A stretch of 64,000 nt of DNA from Haladaptatus cibarius D43 (GCF_000710615.1 NZ_JDTH01000002.1:550082-614081), one strand, 5' to 3'. Counted from the stretch's first letter, positions 8,076 to 16,606 are shown. Program-made: numbers and translations. The notes: generated by a model from the sequence alone, not told the origin.

Positions 8076-9410
8076 TCAGTCGTCGGACGCCGCCGCACCT
8101 TCCTGCGCGGCGGTCGCCTCCCCGAGGTCTGCGGTTTCGAGGTAGTCGTCTGCGTCGAGTGCGGCCTTACAGCCCATTCCCGCGGCAGTTACGGCCTGCT
8201 GGTAGTGGAAGTCCACCACGTCGCCAGCGCCGAAGATGCCGGACACGTCCGTTTTCGTCTGGCCGCCACCTTTGCCGCCGAGGGTTCGGATGTAGCCCTC
8301 TTCGTCCAGTTCGACGCCCGTACCTTCGAGGTAGCCCGTGTTCGGCGTGTGGCCGATTGCGAGGAACACGGCACCAGTGTCGAACTCGAACTCCTCGGTT
8401 TCGGGGTCGTCGAGTTTCTGGGACGGTTTCCCTTCGGGGTTCGTAACCATCGTCACGTAGTCCACGCCCTCCTCAACCGAGCCGTGAATCTCGGTCACCT
8501 CGGTGTTTTTCATAATCTCGATTTCGCCCGCATCGACCTTCTCCTGCACGCGGTCTTGCCAATATTTCTCTGCGCGGAACTCCTCGCGTCGGTGGACGAG
8601 GTAAACCTTCGACGCGAACTTCGTGAGGAAGGAGGCTTCCTCGAACGCGGCGTCACCGCCGCCGATGACGACCATCTCCTCGTCGCGGAAGAACGCGCCG
8701 TCGCAGGTCGCACAGGTCGAGACGCCGTAGCCCATCAGGTCGTCCTCGCCCGGAATCGAGAGGGTTCGGGCGCTCGCCCCGCTGGCCGCGATGAGCGCGT
8801 CCGTCGTATACACCTCACCATTCGTGAGTTCGACGCGGAACGGACGGGACGTGTCGTCAACGTCCTCGATGATGCCGGTTTTCACCTCGGCCCCGAATCG
8901 CTCGGCCTGTTCTTGCATGTTGTTGATGAGTTCCGGGCCGCTGATGCCGTCCGGGAATCCGGGGTAGTTCTCCACGTCCGTGGTGAGCGTCAACTGGCCG
9001 CCCGGTTCGTCGCCCTGCAGGATGAGGGGGTCGTTGTTCCCGCGTGCTGCGTAGATTGCCGCAGTCAGGCCCGCAATTCCGCTTCCGGAGACGATAAGCG
9101 TGCGGTGTTCCGGAGTGGCGGAATCGTCGCCAGCGTCCGCGGATTCGATGCCGAGTTTGTCGTCAAGTTCGCCCGTCTCTTCCAGTGCGCTCGTCTCGTC
9201 CCACCCACCGATGAGTTCGTCGTCGATGAACACCTCGGGCGCTGTTTTGCGCCCGTCGGCGCGTTCGACCATCTCGGAGAAGAGGTCGTCATCGCCAGTC
9301 ACGTTGTACGTTTCGTACTCGATTCCTTTCTCGTCGAAGAGGTCTTTTGCCTTTTCACAATAGGGGCAGTTCTCCTTCGTGTAAATCTCGACGTGGGGAT
9401 GTTCGCTCAT
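8076..9410 (-). CDS. Glutaredoxin-thioredoxin reductase fusion
   Basis: 444 aa; stand-alone TrxB is about 315-340. Residues 1-88 are a complete glutaredoxin with the CPYC active site (Cys15, Cys18) and the TAPEVFIDDELIGG glutathione-side motif. A short acidic linker leads to a thioredoxin reductase (about 102-430): an FAD motif GSGIAG (109-114, where Ile replaces the usual Pro), the redox pair CATC (Cys233, Cys236), the NADPH motif GGGDAAFEEA, and HRREEFRA, the usual NADPH signature. A single chain could pass electrons from NADPH through FAD to the glutaredoxin. Haloarchaea use gamma-glutamylcysteine, and gshA lies at about 56.5 kb. The gene stands alone. Confidence 0.9.
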   Translation of the reverse strand: MSEHPHVEIYTKENCPYCEKAKDLFDEKGIEYETYNVTGDDDLFSEMVERADGRKTAPEVFIDDELIGGWDETSALEETGELDDKLGIESADAGDDSATPEHRTLIVSGSGIAGLTAAIYAARGNNDPLILQGDEPGGQLTLTTDVENYPGFPDGISGPELINNMQEQAERFGAEVKTGIIEDVDDTSRPFRVELTNGEVYTTDALIAASGASARTLSIPGEDDLMGYGVSTCATCDGAFFRDEEMVVIGGGDAAFEEASFLTKFASKVYLVHRREEFRAEKYWQDRVQEKVDAGEIEIMKNTEVTEIHGSVEEGVDYVTMVTNPEGKPSQKLDDPETEEFEFDTGAVFLAIGHTPNTGYLEGTGVELDEEGYIRTLGGKGGGQTKTDVSGIFGAGDVVDFHYQQAVTAAGMGCKAALDADDYLETADLGEATAAQEGAAASDD

Positions 9411-9564
9411 GGTGCAATATCACAGTTCGCGGTGTATTTAGCTTGCGCTGTCTTCGCTCGTTTCCGGTTTCGACAGTCGAGTGAGAAGGGTTATCAGGGT
9501 GCCGTACTGCCGGTCGCTAACCCCTCTCGAAGCCCTTACGTTCGTTCTCTCCCACGACACACGC

Positions 9565-9849
9565 ATGGGCGCAGACATCGTGGAGAAGACGAACCGCTAC
9601 GAGCGCCTCCTCTCGGAGGCGCTCGACGCCGCAGAAATCGCTCCGGCGGCCGACACGCCGATGGGCGAAGCGGCAGCGGACTGTGAGGAAATGGCTCGTT
9701 CGTATCTCGAAGATGGACGACATTTCCGAGACGACGATGACCTCGTGAACGCACTTGCATCGTTTTCGTACGGTCACGCGTGGTTAGATGCCGGGGCGCG
9801 AATCGGTCTGTTCGACGTGCCCAGAGATGGACATCTCTTCACCGTGTAG
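9565..9849 (+). CDS. DUF357 domain protein
   Basis: 94 aa, mostly helical. It reads ADIVEKTNRYERLLSEAL, then a mid-helix with EDGRHFRDDDDLVNALASFSYGHAWLDAGARIGLF, the pattern of the archaeal DUF357 family of unknown function. The ATG at 9565 is chosen because residues encoded upstream lack family character. It is divergent from the Grx-TrxR gene. Confidence 0.8.
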   Translation: MGADIVEKTNRYERLLSEALDAAEIAPAADTPMGEAAADCEEMARSYLEDGRHFRDDDDLVNALASFSYGHAWLDAGARIGLFDVPRDGHLFTV

Positions 9850-9893
9850 TTGGGCGATGGGCTTACGTGTCCGGGGTGTGTCGGTTGGCGGTA

Positions 9894-10169
9894 ATGGAGG
9901 GCGTCCTGTGGTACGTACTCACCGGTACGCGCGGCGGAGCCAATCGTGTCCGCTTGATTCGCGCGCTGGATGAACGTCCGCGGAACGCCAACCAACTGGC
10001 GGAAGCGTTAGACCTCGATTACAAAACGGTTCGCCATCACCTCGACGTGCTAATGGACAACAGCATAATCGAGAGCAGCGGGGACGATTACGGCGCAGTG
10101 TATCTGCTCACGGAGCAAGCGCGACAGCACTGGGACACCGTCGAGAAAATCATGGAACAGGTGGAGTAA
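9894..10169 (+). CDS. ArsR-like winged-helix regulator
   Basis: 91 aa. It reads EGVLWYVLTGTRGGANRVRLIRAL, then NANQLAEALDLDYKTVRHHLDVL, a textbook winged helix recognition helix, and a wing with GDDYGAVYLLTEQARQHW. The ATG at 9894 starts the domain. It is followed 56 bases later by a three-TM protein and then by a close paralog (10630-10962), so the three likely form a regulatory cassette. Confidence 0.85.
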   Translation: MEGVLWYVLTGTRGGANRVRLIRALDERPRNANQLAEALDLDYKTVRHHLDVLMDNSIIESSGDDYGAVYLLTEQARQHWDTVEKIMEQVE

Positions 10170-10225
10170 AGTATGGTTGAATCTGGGAAAGCATATAACC
10201 GTCACCGATTACAAGGGAGGAACAG

Positions 10226-10531
10226 ATGAGTCTCTGGTTAGACGTAGCGCGGGTGGCGACGGCACTGAACGTGCTGTTACTGCTCGGACTAGGCTACGTT
10301 TGGCTCCGGAACTACATGCAGTTCCGCTCGAAGCACACGCTCGGCCTGTCGGTGTTCGCACTTCTCTTGCTCGGCGAAAACGCAGTGGCGCTGTACGTGT
10401 ATTCGTGGGACGAGGTGCTGTCGGTGTGGTTCGCAACCGCGGTGCCGCCCGAGGCGTGGCACGCGATGCTCGCGCTTCACGTGTTGGAATTTTTCGCTCT
10501 ATCGTTTCTTCTGTGGGCGACGTGGGACTGA
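10226..10531 (+). CDS. Three-TM membrane protein (DUF7521-like)
   Basis: 101 aa with hydrophobic segments near residues 8-26, 40-58 and 78-98, separated by short polar loops (a YMQFRSKHT loop after TM1). Small integral membrane proteins of this pattern sit next to winged-helix regulators in haloarchaea. The function is unknown, and a sensor or anti-regulator role is inference from the neighbourhood. Confidence 0.75.
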   Translation: MSLWLDVARVATALNVLLLLGLGYVWLRNYMQFRSKHTLGLSVFALLLLGENAVALYVYSWDEVLSVWFATAVPPEAWHAMLALHVLEFFALSFLLWATWD

Positions 10532-10629
10532 TTTCCCGACTCGATTTTTCCGGTTTATGTCTCTGTATGATATACTTACGGTGCGATTAGCGAACTGCTA
10601 ATAACGTAGTTTCAGACTGTACTCCGCGT

Positions 10630-10962
10630 GTGAAACGACAGAGTCGGAACTCGACCACGACTTCCAACGGAGGGAGTTCGTTGGATGGAACACTTTGGTA
10701 CGTCCTTTCTGGAAGTCGGGGAGACGCGAGTCGCGCTCGACTACTCCGAGAGGTAGGGAACCAGCCACAGAACGCGAACCAACTCTCGACGACGCTCGGC
10801 CTCGATTACTCCACGATTCGCCACCATCTCGACGTGCTCGCGGAACACGAAATCGTCGAGCAACACGGCGGTGGCGAGTACGGTTCTATCTATACACCAA
10901 CTTCGACGGTCAAACGGGAGTGGCAACGGGTTACTGAAATCATCGAGAAAGTGTCTGAATAG
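10630..10962 (+). CDS. ArsR-like winged-helix regulator, paralog of 9894-10169
   Basis: 110 aa. The same architecture as the gene at 9894: a GTLWYVLSGSRGDASRARLL helix, the recognition helix NANQLSTTLGLDYSTIRHHL, and a wing GGGEYGSIYTPT. An extra Ser/Thr/Asn-rich N-terminus of about 20 residues is present. It begins with GTG (base 10630); no ATG is available in the conserved part. Duplication of the regulator around the membrane gene is evident. Confidence 0.8.
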   Translation: MKRQSRNSTTTSNGGSSLDGTLWYVLSGSRGDASRARLLREVGNQPQNANQLSTTLGLDYSTIRHHLDVLAEHEIVEQHGGGEYGSIYTPTSTVKREWQRVTEIIEKVSE

Positions 10963-11087
10963 CTGTTCTCGCGGCGTTTACGGACGAACCATGGTCAAAG
11001 TTCGAATGAATTTGGGTGAGAGTCCGGAAAATTTTCTTTTAAACCTCTGTCCTCGGTTGTGGTGTGCGCCACAGCGCACGACCAACC

Positions 11088-11813
11088 ATGCCAGACAATA
11101 CACAGGACGCAGTCGGTGAACTCGGAGAGACGACGCGGAAACAACTCACGTCCCGCCGTGGTTTCCTCGCAGGGTCGGCGGCTGTCGGGGCTGTGGGACT
11201 GACGGGAGCAGGAATGGGCATCGTGGGTGCAGACGACCACAACAACGATAGCGACGACGGCGGTTCCGGAGACGATGGTAACATGGAAGACGATACAACA
11301 GACCTCGACATTTTGAACTACGCGCTGACGCTCGAACACTTAGAAGCGACCTTCTACGCGAAGGGACTGGAGGATTTCAGCGACGACGAACTCATGCACG
11401 CAGACCTCGGCTGTGACATCTGTGACAGCCAGCGTGAGAAGATTCCGGAACAGGTTCGCGTCGTCGGCGAACACGAGGCGGCCCACGTTGACCAAATCAC
11501 GAAGGTCATCGAACAACTCGGTGGCGAACCGGTCGAACAGGCCGAATACGACTTCGGCTACGAGACGCCCGCACAGTTCCTCAAAGTCGCCAAGGCACTC
11601 GAAAACACGGGTGTGGCGGCGTACGCTGGCGCGGCCCCATCCATCAAGAACGACAAGATACTGCAGGCGGCAGTGTCCATCCACAGCGTCGAAGCGCGTC
11701 ACGCGGCATCGTTCAACGCCCTCAACGGCGTTTCACCGTACCCGAACGCCTTCGACGAGGCGAAAACGATGGAAGAGGTCAAAGAAATCGCCGGGCAGTT
11801 CATCGTCCAGTAA
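11088..11813 (+). CDS. Tat-exported ferritin-like domain protein
   Basis: 241 aa. The N-terminus has a twin-arginine signal (SRRGFLAGSAAVGAVGLTGAG) followed by an Asp/Asn/Gly-rich linker, then a four-helix ferritin-like (DUF4439/Dessication_associated-type) domain from about residue 70. Candidate di-iron residues are in LEHLEATFY and GEHEAAHVDQI (E-x-x-H) and in SIHSVEARHAASFN. It is an exported protein of unknown substrate; metal storage or oxidation at the cell surface is possible. The convergent neighbour is a metal-efflux-type permease. Confidence 0.85.
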   Translation: MPDNTQDAVGELGETTRKQLTSRRGFLAGSAAVGAVGLTGAGMGIVGADDHNNDSDDGGSGDDGNMEDDTTDLDILNYALTLEHLEATFYAKGLEDFSDDELMHADLGCDICDSQREKIPEQVRVVGEHEAAHVDQITKVIEQLGGEPVEQAEYDFGYETPAQFLKVAKALENTGVAAYAGAAPSIKNDKILQAAVSIHSVEARHAASFNALNGVSPYPNAFDEAKTMEEVKEIAGQFIVQ

Positions 11814-11846
11814 GCCGATTCCGACCAGTTTCGACTTTTTCTGCGA

Positions 11847-13043
11847 TTACAGTACGCCGAATCCTGTTGCCGAACCGAAGTCGAACAGTACGTGCAGTCC
11901 AATCCCGACGATGAGCGCGGGAATGGTCGTGTAAATCGATGCGACGATTGCGGCCTTTTTGTCGATGGCGATGAGCGGGAACAACGCGTCGCCGTCCTGA
12001 CTGATGGCGTTCGCGGTGAGCGCCGAGAACGGAATCCCGCCGTCCGCGTACACGGTCGCCAACACGATTTGCGGGCCACAGCCCGGAATCAATCCGAGTG
12101 CCGCCCCGGCGACGGGCGCGAGCAAGCCAACGGCGGCGGCGAGTTCGGCGACGTTGATGTTGAGCAGGAGGACGGAGTATTCGTACAGTAGGTACGCCGT
12201 GAGCACCCAGACGGTGACGAAACTCGTCTCCTGTGCCGCGTGGACGAGCGTTTCGTGGACGTTGGCGAACGTATCCCGAGCACGGCCAACGTGGCCGTCT
12301 CCGAGGTAGTGTCGCCCGACGAAGTAGATGTAGAACGACGCCGTCGTTCCCGTGATACCGACGATAGTGAACGCTCCTGCGAAGGAGGTGCCGAGTTCCA
12401 GCGGAACCTCGGGCGCGCCCGCAGCAAGGTACATGACACCCAGTGCGAGCGCGATACCCGCGGACACCCACCAGAGGGCGTGAACCGCGTGGCTGAGGGG
12501 CGTCAGGATCGACGATTCTCGGGCGGTCGAGGTTCCGCAGGCCGCATCGTACTCGTGTGCAGGATTACCGCCGCGACTCGCGCTGACGACACCGCCGTCT
12601 GTGGCCGTGTTGCTGATATTGGCTACGGCGTTATCGACCCGACCGACGCCCATACCGAACTTGTCGATTGCGTAGCCGGAGACGATGGCCGCACCGAAGG
12701 CGATACCGTATGCGTACAGTCCCGCTTTCGGCGCCAGTGCGAGGATGACGAACGCGGAGTCGCCAGCCGTTGCGATGAGCGTGGCGACGACGGTTCCGAA
12801 ACTGACCGTGCCGCGAACGTACAACGGCATCATGACGATTGCACCGCCACAGCCGGGAGTCAGCCCCATGAGTGCGCCGAAAAACGGTTGCAGTCGCTCG
12901 TTTTCGGACAGTCGTTCGACTAATGCACCGCTCGTTCGGTACTGAACGAGGCCGAACAGGAGAACCGTGACCGCGACGAAAGCGCTCACTTGGACGTAAC
13001 CATCACGAACCGACGCGAGAAACACTTCTAATAGCTCGTTCAT
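11847..13043 (-). CDS. Multi-TM permease, putative manganese/arsenic-type efflux transporter
   Basis: 398 aa with about ten hydrophobic segments. Two homologous halves each carry a Gly-Pro-Gly-Cys motif: GLTPGCGGAIVMMPLY (about residue 60) and GLIPGCGPQIVLATVYADG (about residue 325), showing an internal duplication. This is the pattern of the family annotated as putative manganese transporter or arsenic efflux protein. A roughly 40-residue hydrophilic segment with a Cys lies mid-protein. The metal specificity cannot be read from sequence. It converges with the Tat ferritin-like gene, with 33 bases between stops. Confidence 0.75.
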   Translation of the reverse strand: MNELLEVFLASVRDGYVQVSAFVAVTVLLFGLVQYRTSGALVERLSENERLQPFFGALMGLTPGCGGAIVMMPLYVRGTVSFGTVVATLIATAGDSAFVILALAPKAGLYAYGIAFGAAIVSGYAIDKFGMGVGRVDNAVANISNTATDGGVVSASRGGNPAHEYDAACGTSTARESSILTPLSHAVHALWWVSAGIALALGVMYLAAGAPEVPLELGTSFAGAFTIVGITGTTASFYIYFVGRHYLGDGHVGRARDTFANVHETLVHAAQETSFVTVWVLTAYLLYEYSVLLLNINVAELAAAVGLLAPVAGAALGLIPGCGPQIVLATVYADGGIPFSALTANAISQDGDALFPLIAIDKKAAIVASIYTTIPALIVGIGLHVLFDFGSATGFGVL

Positions 13044-13241
13044 GAGATATACGTCCCCTCCTTGGAGACGAAGATAGTTTTAGACATCTCTAAAACAGAG
13101 TTTTGCACCTTAGAACTTATAAGTTTCGGCAGTGAGAATCGACCGAAGGATGGTTTCAGACGATAGTTGAAAAAGGGATTGAGTGCCGTGGTACCAATAG
13201 CCGCAATTCTTATCTTCGTCACACCGCTCTGTTCACCTGCA

Positions 13242-13436
13242 ATGGCGCAAGGTACGGTTACGTTCTTCAACGATACCGGCGGTTACGGTTTTATCGAGAC
13301 TGACGACGCGGACGACGACGTATTCTTCCACATGGAGGATATTGGCGGGCCGGATTTGGAGGAAGGACAGGAAGTCGAATTCGACATCGAACAGGCGGAC
13401 AAAGGACCACGGGCGACGAACCTCCAACGGCTCTGA
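13242..13436 (+). CDS. Cold-shock domain protein (CspA-like)
   Basis: 64 aa, a single cold-shock domain. It has RNP1-like GGYGFI and RNP2-like DVFFHM motifs, with the basic residues of bacterial CspA replaced by acidic ones as in halophiles. It binds single-stranded RNA/DNA and probably acts as an RNA chaperone. The ATG at 13242 is chosen because the domain starts at residue 3; the 25 in-frame codons upstream are hydrophobic by chance and lie in the 5' region. Confidence 0.93.
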   Translation: MAQGTVTFFNDTGGYGFIETDDADDDVFFHMEDIGGPDLEEGQEVEFDIEQADKGPRATNLQRL

Positions 13437-13530
13437 GACGACACCGTGTAGCGTAGCAGACGATTAGCAACGGCTCTCTTTCACGAAATCGCCAACAAGA
13501 TTTTTCTCCTTACCGCTCGATAGGCAGCGT

Positions 13531-13710
13531 ATGGTGGAAACGTACGTTCGATTGCTGTGTCCGGAGTGCGGAAAACACTGGGAGTCGAGTCCTGACGACT
13601 TGCCGACCCCCGACAAGCAGTTCCACTGTCCGAACTGTCATGCGACGCGACGAACGTCTGAGTTCACACGAACCGAGAGCGATTTGAAGACGCTCAAGCA
13701 ACTCCAGTAA
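13531..13710 (+). CDS. Small two-CxxC zinc-ribbon protein
   Basis: 59 aa: MVETYVRLLCPECGKHWE, then FHCPNCHATRRTSEFTRTE, and an LKTLKQLQ end. Two CxxC pairs (CPEC and CPNC) form one zinc site. It is a haloarchaeal zinc-finger family of unknown function (DUF7836-like from memory). GC-third-position bias and a short hairpin right after the stop support it as a real gene. Confidence 0.75.
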   Translation: MVETYVRLLCPECGKHWESSPDDLPTPDKQFHCPNCHATRRTSEFTRTESDLKTLKQLQ

Positions 13711-13720
13711 GCACTGCTTA

Positions 13721-13739
13721 TTCGCGCATTATGCGCGAA
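13721..13739 (+). terminator. Short hairpin after the zinc-ribbon gene
   Basis: A perfect 9-bp inverted repeat with a one-base loop (TTCGCGCAT and its complement) begins 10 bases past the stop codon. It probably marks the transcript end. Confidence 0.4.
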
Positions 13740-13982
13740 ACAACGGTAACGCCACATCTTCTCGGTCGGATTTGTATCAGCTGAGTTGATAGCTATTCGT
13801 TCGCTCCACCGATATTCAGTTAGCCGATTCGCCGCAATCAGCCCCTGTCCTGACAACAGTCGGTTTCAATGACCGCATTCTAGTATGATACGAAACCGAA
13901 AGTCCCGAAACTCTGACTGTACGGCGTGCTAACGGCACTCAAGATAATAATATAACCCTGCAACTGTTACTCAACGATGCTT

Positions 13983-14219
13983 ATGAAGAAGCAGGAGCTC
14001 ATCCACCTTCACGGCCTGCTTGCAGAGGTCGGAAACCATTTCGAGGAGAAAACCGGGGAACCGATTACATTGGACGAGTACGAATCCCTTGGGGTACGAC
14101 CGACGTCCATCCACAGATCGAAAACTGACCACAAAGCCGCTGTTTTTGCACTATCCAACGCAATAACCACGGAGATGCGTGTGACCGAGCGCGAAGCGGT
14201 CGCACCTCAAGCTGACTGA
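13983..14219 (+). CDS. UPF0058 family protein
   Basis: 78 aa. It reads MKKQELIHLHGLLAEVGNHF, and later RPTSIHRSKTDHKAAVFALS, the full pattern of the archaeal UPF0058 family, with conserved His residues suggesting metal or nucleic-acid binding. An ATG two codons upstream (13977) is also in frame; the family starts at MKKQEL. The function is unknown. Confidence 0.9.
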   Translation: MKKQELIHLHGLLAEVGNHFEEKTGEPITLDEYESLGVRPTSIHRSKTDHKAAVFALSNAITTEMRVTEREAVAPQAD

Positions 14220-14422
14220 GTCACGGTTTGCGACTCCCCGATATTAACAGTAAAGACAAGTGGCGACGCTACCGGTTGCTCGTTGTTCTACTGAAGAGTG
14301 TCATATTTTGTACTACATACGTTCTCAGACATGATAACCGACTGTGGGATTTAATACGAAACCGGGCGAACTGTGTCCTACTGAACTGGTAAAATATCAC
14401 TCAAAATAGGCATAAAGCAAAC

Positions 14423-15022
14423 ATGAACAAAAAAGACACAGACGAACGGCGTTCGAACCGAGGTCAGGTTGGTATTGGAACGCTCATCGTGTTCATCGCA
14501 ATGGTGTTGGTTGCCGCAATCGCTGCAGGCGTCCTCATCAACACGGCAGGCTTTCTCCAATCGAAAGCCGAACAGACCGGTCACGAGAGTAGCGCACAGG
14601 TGACAGACCACGTCCACGTGGTGAGTACCATGGGGAACGTCACCTACGATTCGACGAACGACACACACGAGGTCGATTACGTCAACATGACCGTGATGAA
14701 AGGCTCCGGTGCGGGTGACATCAACCTGTCACAGGCCACCCTCGAATGGCTCGGCCCGGACGGTGCCCAAATCATGACGATGGGAAGTAAAGCAAACGAC
14801 ACGCAGTTCGGCCTCGAAAAGATTCGTGACGAGGAAGGCTCCCTTCCCGTCCTCGTCAGTCAGAAAGACAGATTCCGTATCGTTCTCGACACAGAACAGA
14901 TAACGGGCGGTTTGCAGGAACGCGAGGAGTTTACGCTTAAAGTCGTCACCTCCTCCGGTGCGATGACCTACCACCACAGCGTGCCCGAGACGCTGTCGGA
15001 CGGTCACGCAATCGGCTTGTAA
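14423..15022 (+). CDS. Archaellin (archaeal flagellin)
   Basis: 199 aa. It has a class III signal peptide: a charged start, then [15 protein letters not shown] with prepilin-peptidase cleavage expected after Gly14, and a hydrophobic assembly helix. The remainder is beta-rich with several N-glycosylation sequons (NVT, NDT, NMT, NLS), as in S-layer-exposed archaellins. The prepilin peptidase and the arl motor genes are not in the window, so it is a solitary archaellin here. It converges with the nitrilase gene across a short T-rich spacer. Confidence 0.9.
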   Translation: MNKKDTDERRSNRGQVGIGTLIVFIAMVLVAAIAAGVLINTAGFLQSKAEQTGHESSAQVTDHVHVVSTMGNVTYDSTNDTHEVDYVNMTVMKGSGAGDINLSQATLEWLGPDGAQIMTMGSKANDTQFGLEKIRDEEGSLPVLVSQKDRFRIVLDTEQITGGLQEREEFTLKVVTSSGAMTYHHSVPETLSDGHAIGL

Positions 15023-15023
15023 A

Positions 15024-15048
15024 TCAACCCACCTTTTATTTTTTGCCC
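15024..15048 (+). terminator. T-rich terminator between convergent genes
   Basis: The 28-base spacer after the archaellin stop contains two T-runs (CTTTTATTTTTTG). T-tracts are sufficient for archaeal RNA polymerase termination, so this is the likely end of the archaellin transcript. Confidence 0.55.
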
Positions 15049-15050
15049 AC

Positions 15051-15851
15051 TTAGCGGCGTCTATCGTGCCACGCCGGAAACTTTTCCCGTATCTCCGAAA
15101 CACGCGTTGGGTCGATGTCTCTGATGACGAGTTCGGGTTCGTCACCCGTACTCGCCAGTGCAGTTCCCCACGGGTCGTACACCGTGGAGCGACCGAGGAG
15201 GGTCGCATCCTCGTAGGAACCGGAACCGTTGATAGTGGCGAGGAAACACTGATTTTCGATGGCGCGTGCGCGTGAGAGCACTCGCCAGTGTTCGACGCGG
15301 GGATACGGCCACGCGCTCGGAACGAGAACGAGAGTCGCGCCCGCCTCCGCAATATCGCGGTACAGTTCGGGAAATCGGAGGTCGTAGCACGTCGTCATTC
15401 CGAGAGTTACGTCCTCGAACTCCACGATTCCCAGCGATTCGCCCGGAACCAGCATCTCGGCTTCCGCGGATTTGTAGCCGAACAGATGGTGTTTCCGGTA
15501 CACCGCGCGTCGGTTCCCATCGCGGTCGAAAAAGACGGAGGTGTTTGCAAGTCCTTCTTCGGCGGGAGTTTCGCCGTCGGTCAGCGAAAGGTCTTCGACG
15601 ATGCTCCCCGCGAGGACGCCAATATCGTGGTCGTCTGCGAGGTCGCCAACCTGCGTGAGTGTCGGCCCGTCGAGCGCCTCCGCATTTCGTTGGTACGTTT
15701 CGAACGCGAAGTAGCCGACGTTGAAAATTTCGGGCAGGGCAACGAGGTCTGCATCCTGTTCCGCCGCGGATTCGATGGCGTCCGCGGCGCGCTTGCGGTT
15801 CGACTCAACGTCACCCCCTTCGATTGCAATTTGTGCGAGTGCGAGTTTCAT
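15051..15851 (-). CDS. Carbon-nitrogen hydrolase (nitrilase superfamily)
   Basis: 266 aa. The Glu-Lys-Cys triad is visible: Glu41 in ALPEIFN, Lys120 in YRKHHLFGYK, and Cys155 in MTTCYDLRFPEL. The sequence is closest in style to the omega-amidase/Nit1-Nit2 branch, which deaminates alpha-ketoglutaramate or deaminated glutathione, but substrate assignment would need phylogeny. Its start overlaps the end of the upstream SRPBCC gene by ATGA, so the two are co-transcribed. Confidence 0.9.
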   Translation of the reverse strand: MKLALAQIAIEGGDVESNRKRAADAIESAAEQDADLVALPEIFNVGYFAFETYQRNAEALDGPTLTQVGDLADDHDIGVLAGSIVEDLSLTDGETPAEEGLANTSVFFDRDGNRRAVYRKHHLFGYKSAEAEMLVPGESLGIVEFEDVTLGMTTCYDLRFPELYRDIAEAGATLVLVPSAWPYPRVEHWRVLSRARAIENQCFLATINGSGSYEDATLLGRSTVYDPWGTALASTGDEPELVIRDIDPTRVSEIREKFPAWHDRRR

Positions 15852-16276
15852 GTGGCCACGCCGACCTCGTCTTGCAGTTTTTCTTCTAAGTTCTGTAGCT
15901 CGTCGTCCAGATGTTTCTTGAAATAGCGTTCGATGCCCGGAACACGCCCGTCAACGACGAAACGATTGACGAGTCGGCACCCCGTTTCCGTCGGTTCGAC
16001 TTCGTGTTCACCCGTGACGCGCAGCGCTGACGAACGCCCGACGAACTTCACGTATCGTGGTTCTTCGCGCGCAACGTCCTCCGTCTCCACTGGAATTGTT
16101 TTGTTCACGAACGGTATCGGCAGTTCGATATGCCACGTCGCGCGATGGCCTTCGTGTGCGTCGTAGTCGGCGACGACGCTGATAGCACTGGCTCTGCGCT
16201 TCGGGTCGGCGAGGAACTCCCATACGTCCTCGGGAGGAACCGGAAGTTCGAACGTCCGCTCTACCCGGACAGTCAT
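15848..16276 (-). CDS. SRPBCC (START/Coq10-like) lipid-binding fold protein
   Basis: 142 aa, a single SRPBCC domain: VERTFELPVPPEDVWEFLAD at the start, a strand-rich middle, and a C-terminal helix IERYFKKHLDDELQNLEEKL. Members bind hydrophobic ligands (polyketides, quinones, membrane lipids). The ligand is unknown. It is the first gene of a two-gene unit with the nitrilase-family hydrolase. Confidence 0.85.
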   Translation of the reverse strand: MTVRVERTFELPVPPEDVWEFLADPKRRASAISVVADYDAHEGHRATWHIELPIPFVNKTIPVETEDVAREEPRYVKFVGRSSALRVTGEHEVEPTETGCRLVNRFVVDGRVPGIERYFKKHLDDELQNLEEKLQDEVGVAT

Positions 16277-16314
16277 ACGCTAGAATTGGGCTGTGATGGT
16301 AAAAAGCCAGCCAC

Positions 16315-16539
16315 TTAGTTCGGGCTGACTCTCCACGTCGTCGAACGAGCGCGCCCCCACTTCTCGATGTCTACGTCGTCGGACTTCTCCGCCAGCTTCG
16401 GGAGCCGAGACCCCACCTGTTTGGATGAAAGGCCGAGGTGTTTGGCGATGTTCTTCGCGCGGAAGTAGCGCTCACCGCCAGACACGCTGTCGCGTAGGAA
16501 TTCGAGGATACGCTGTTCCTCGTTGGTGAACTCAGTCAT
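16315..16539 (-). CDS. Small winged-helix protein (DUF7123-like)
   Basis: 74 aa. It reads MTEFTNEEQRILEFLRDSVS, then FRAKNIAKHLGLSSKQVGSRL, a compact winged helix, and ends WGRARSTTWRVS. The ATG at 16539 is chosen because the dozen in-frame codons before it lack domain character. It may be a DNA-binding regulator or a small nucleoid-like protein. Confidence 0.8.
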   Translation of the reverse strand: MTEFTNEEQRILEFLRDSVSGGERYFRAKNIAKHLGLSSKQVGSRLPKLAEKSDDVDIEKWGRARSTTWRVSPN

Positions 16540-16606
16540 CCTCACCATCAGTACGTGCCAGATGGCCTTAACCATTATCCCCTACTGAGCAAGTGCTGAT
16601 TTCGCG

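Noticed and set aside
8205-9686. Long open frame (493 codons) on the plus strand opposite the Grx-TrxR gene
   Set aside because: It is the complement of a high-GC gene with strong motifs; its translation has no recognisable domain and a non-acidic, Val/Arg-rich composition.
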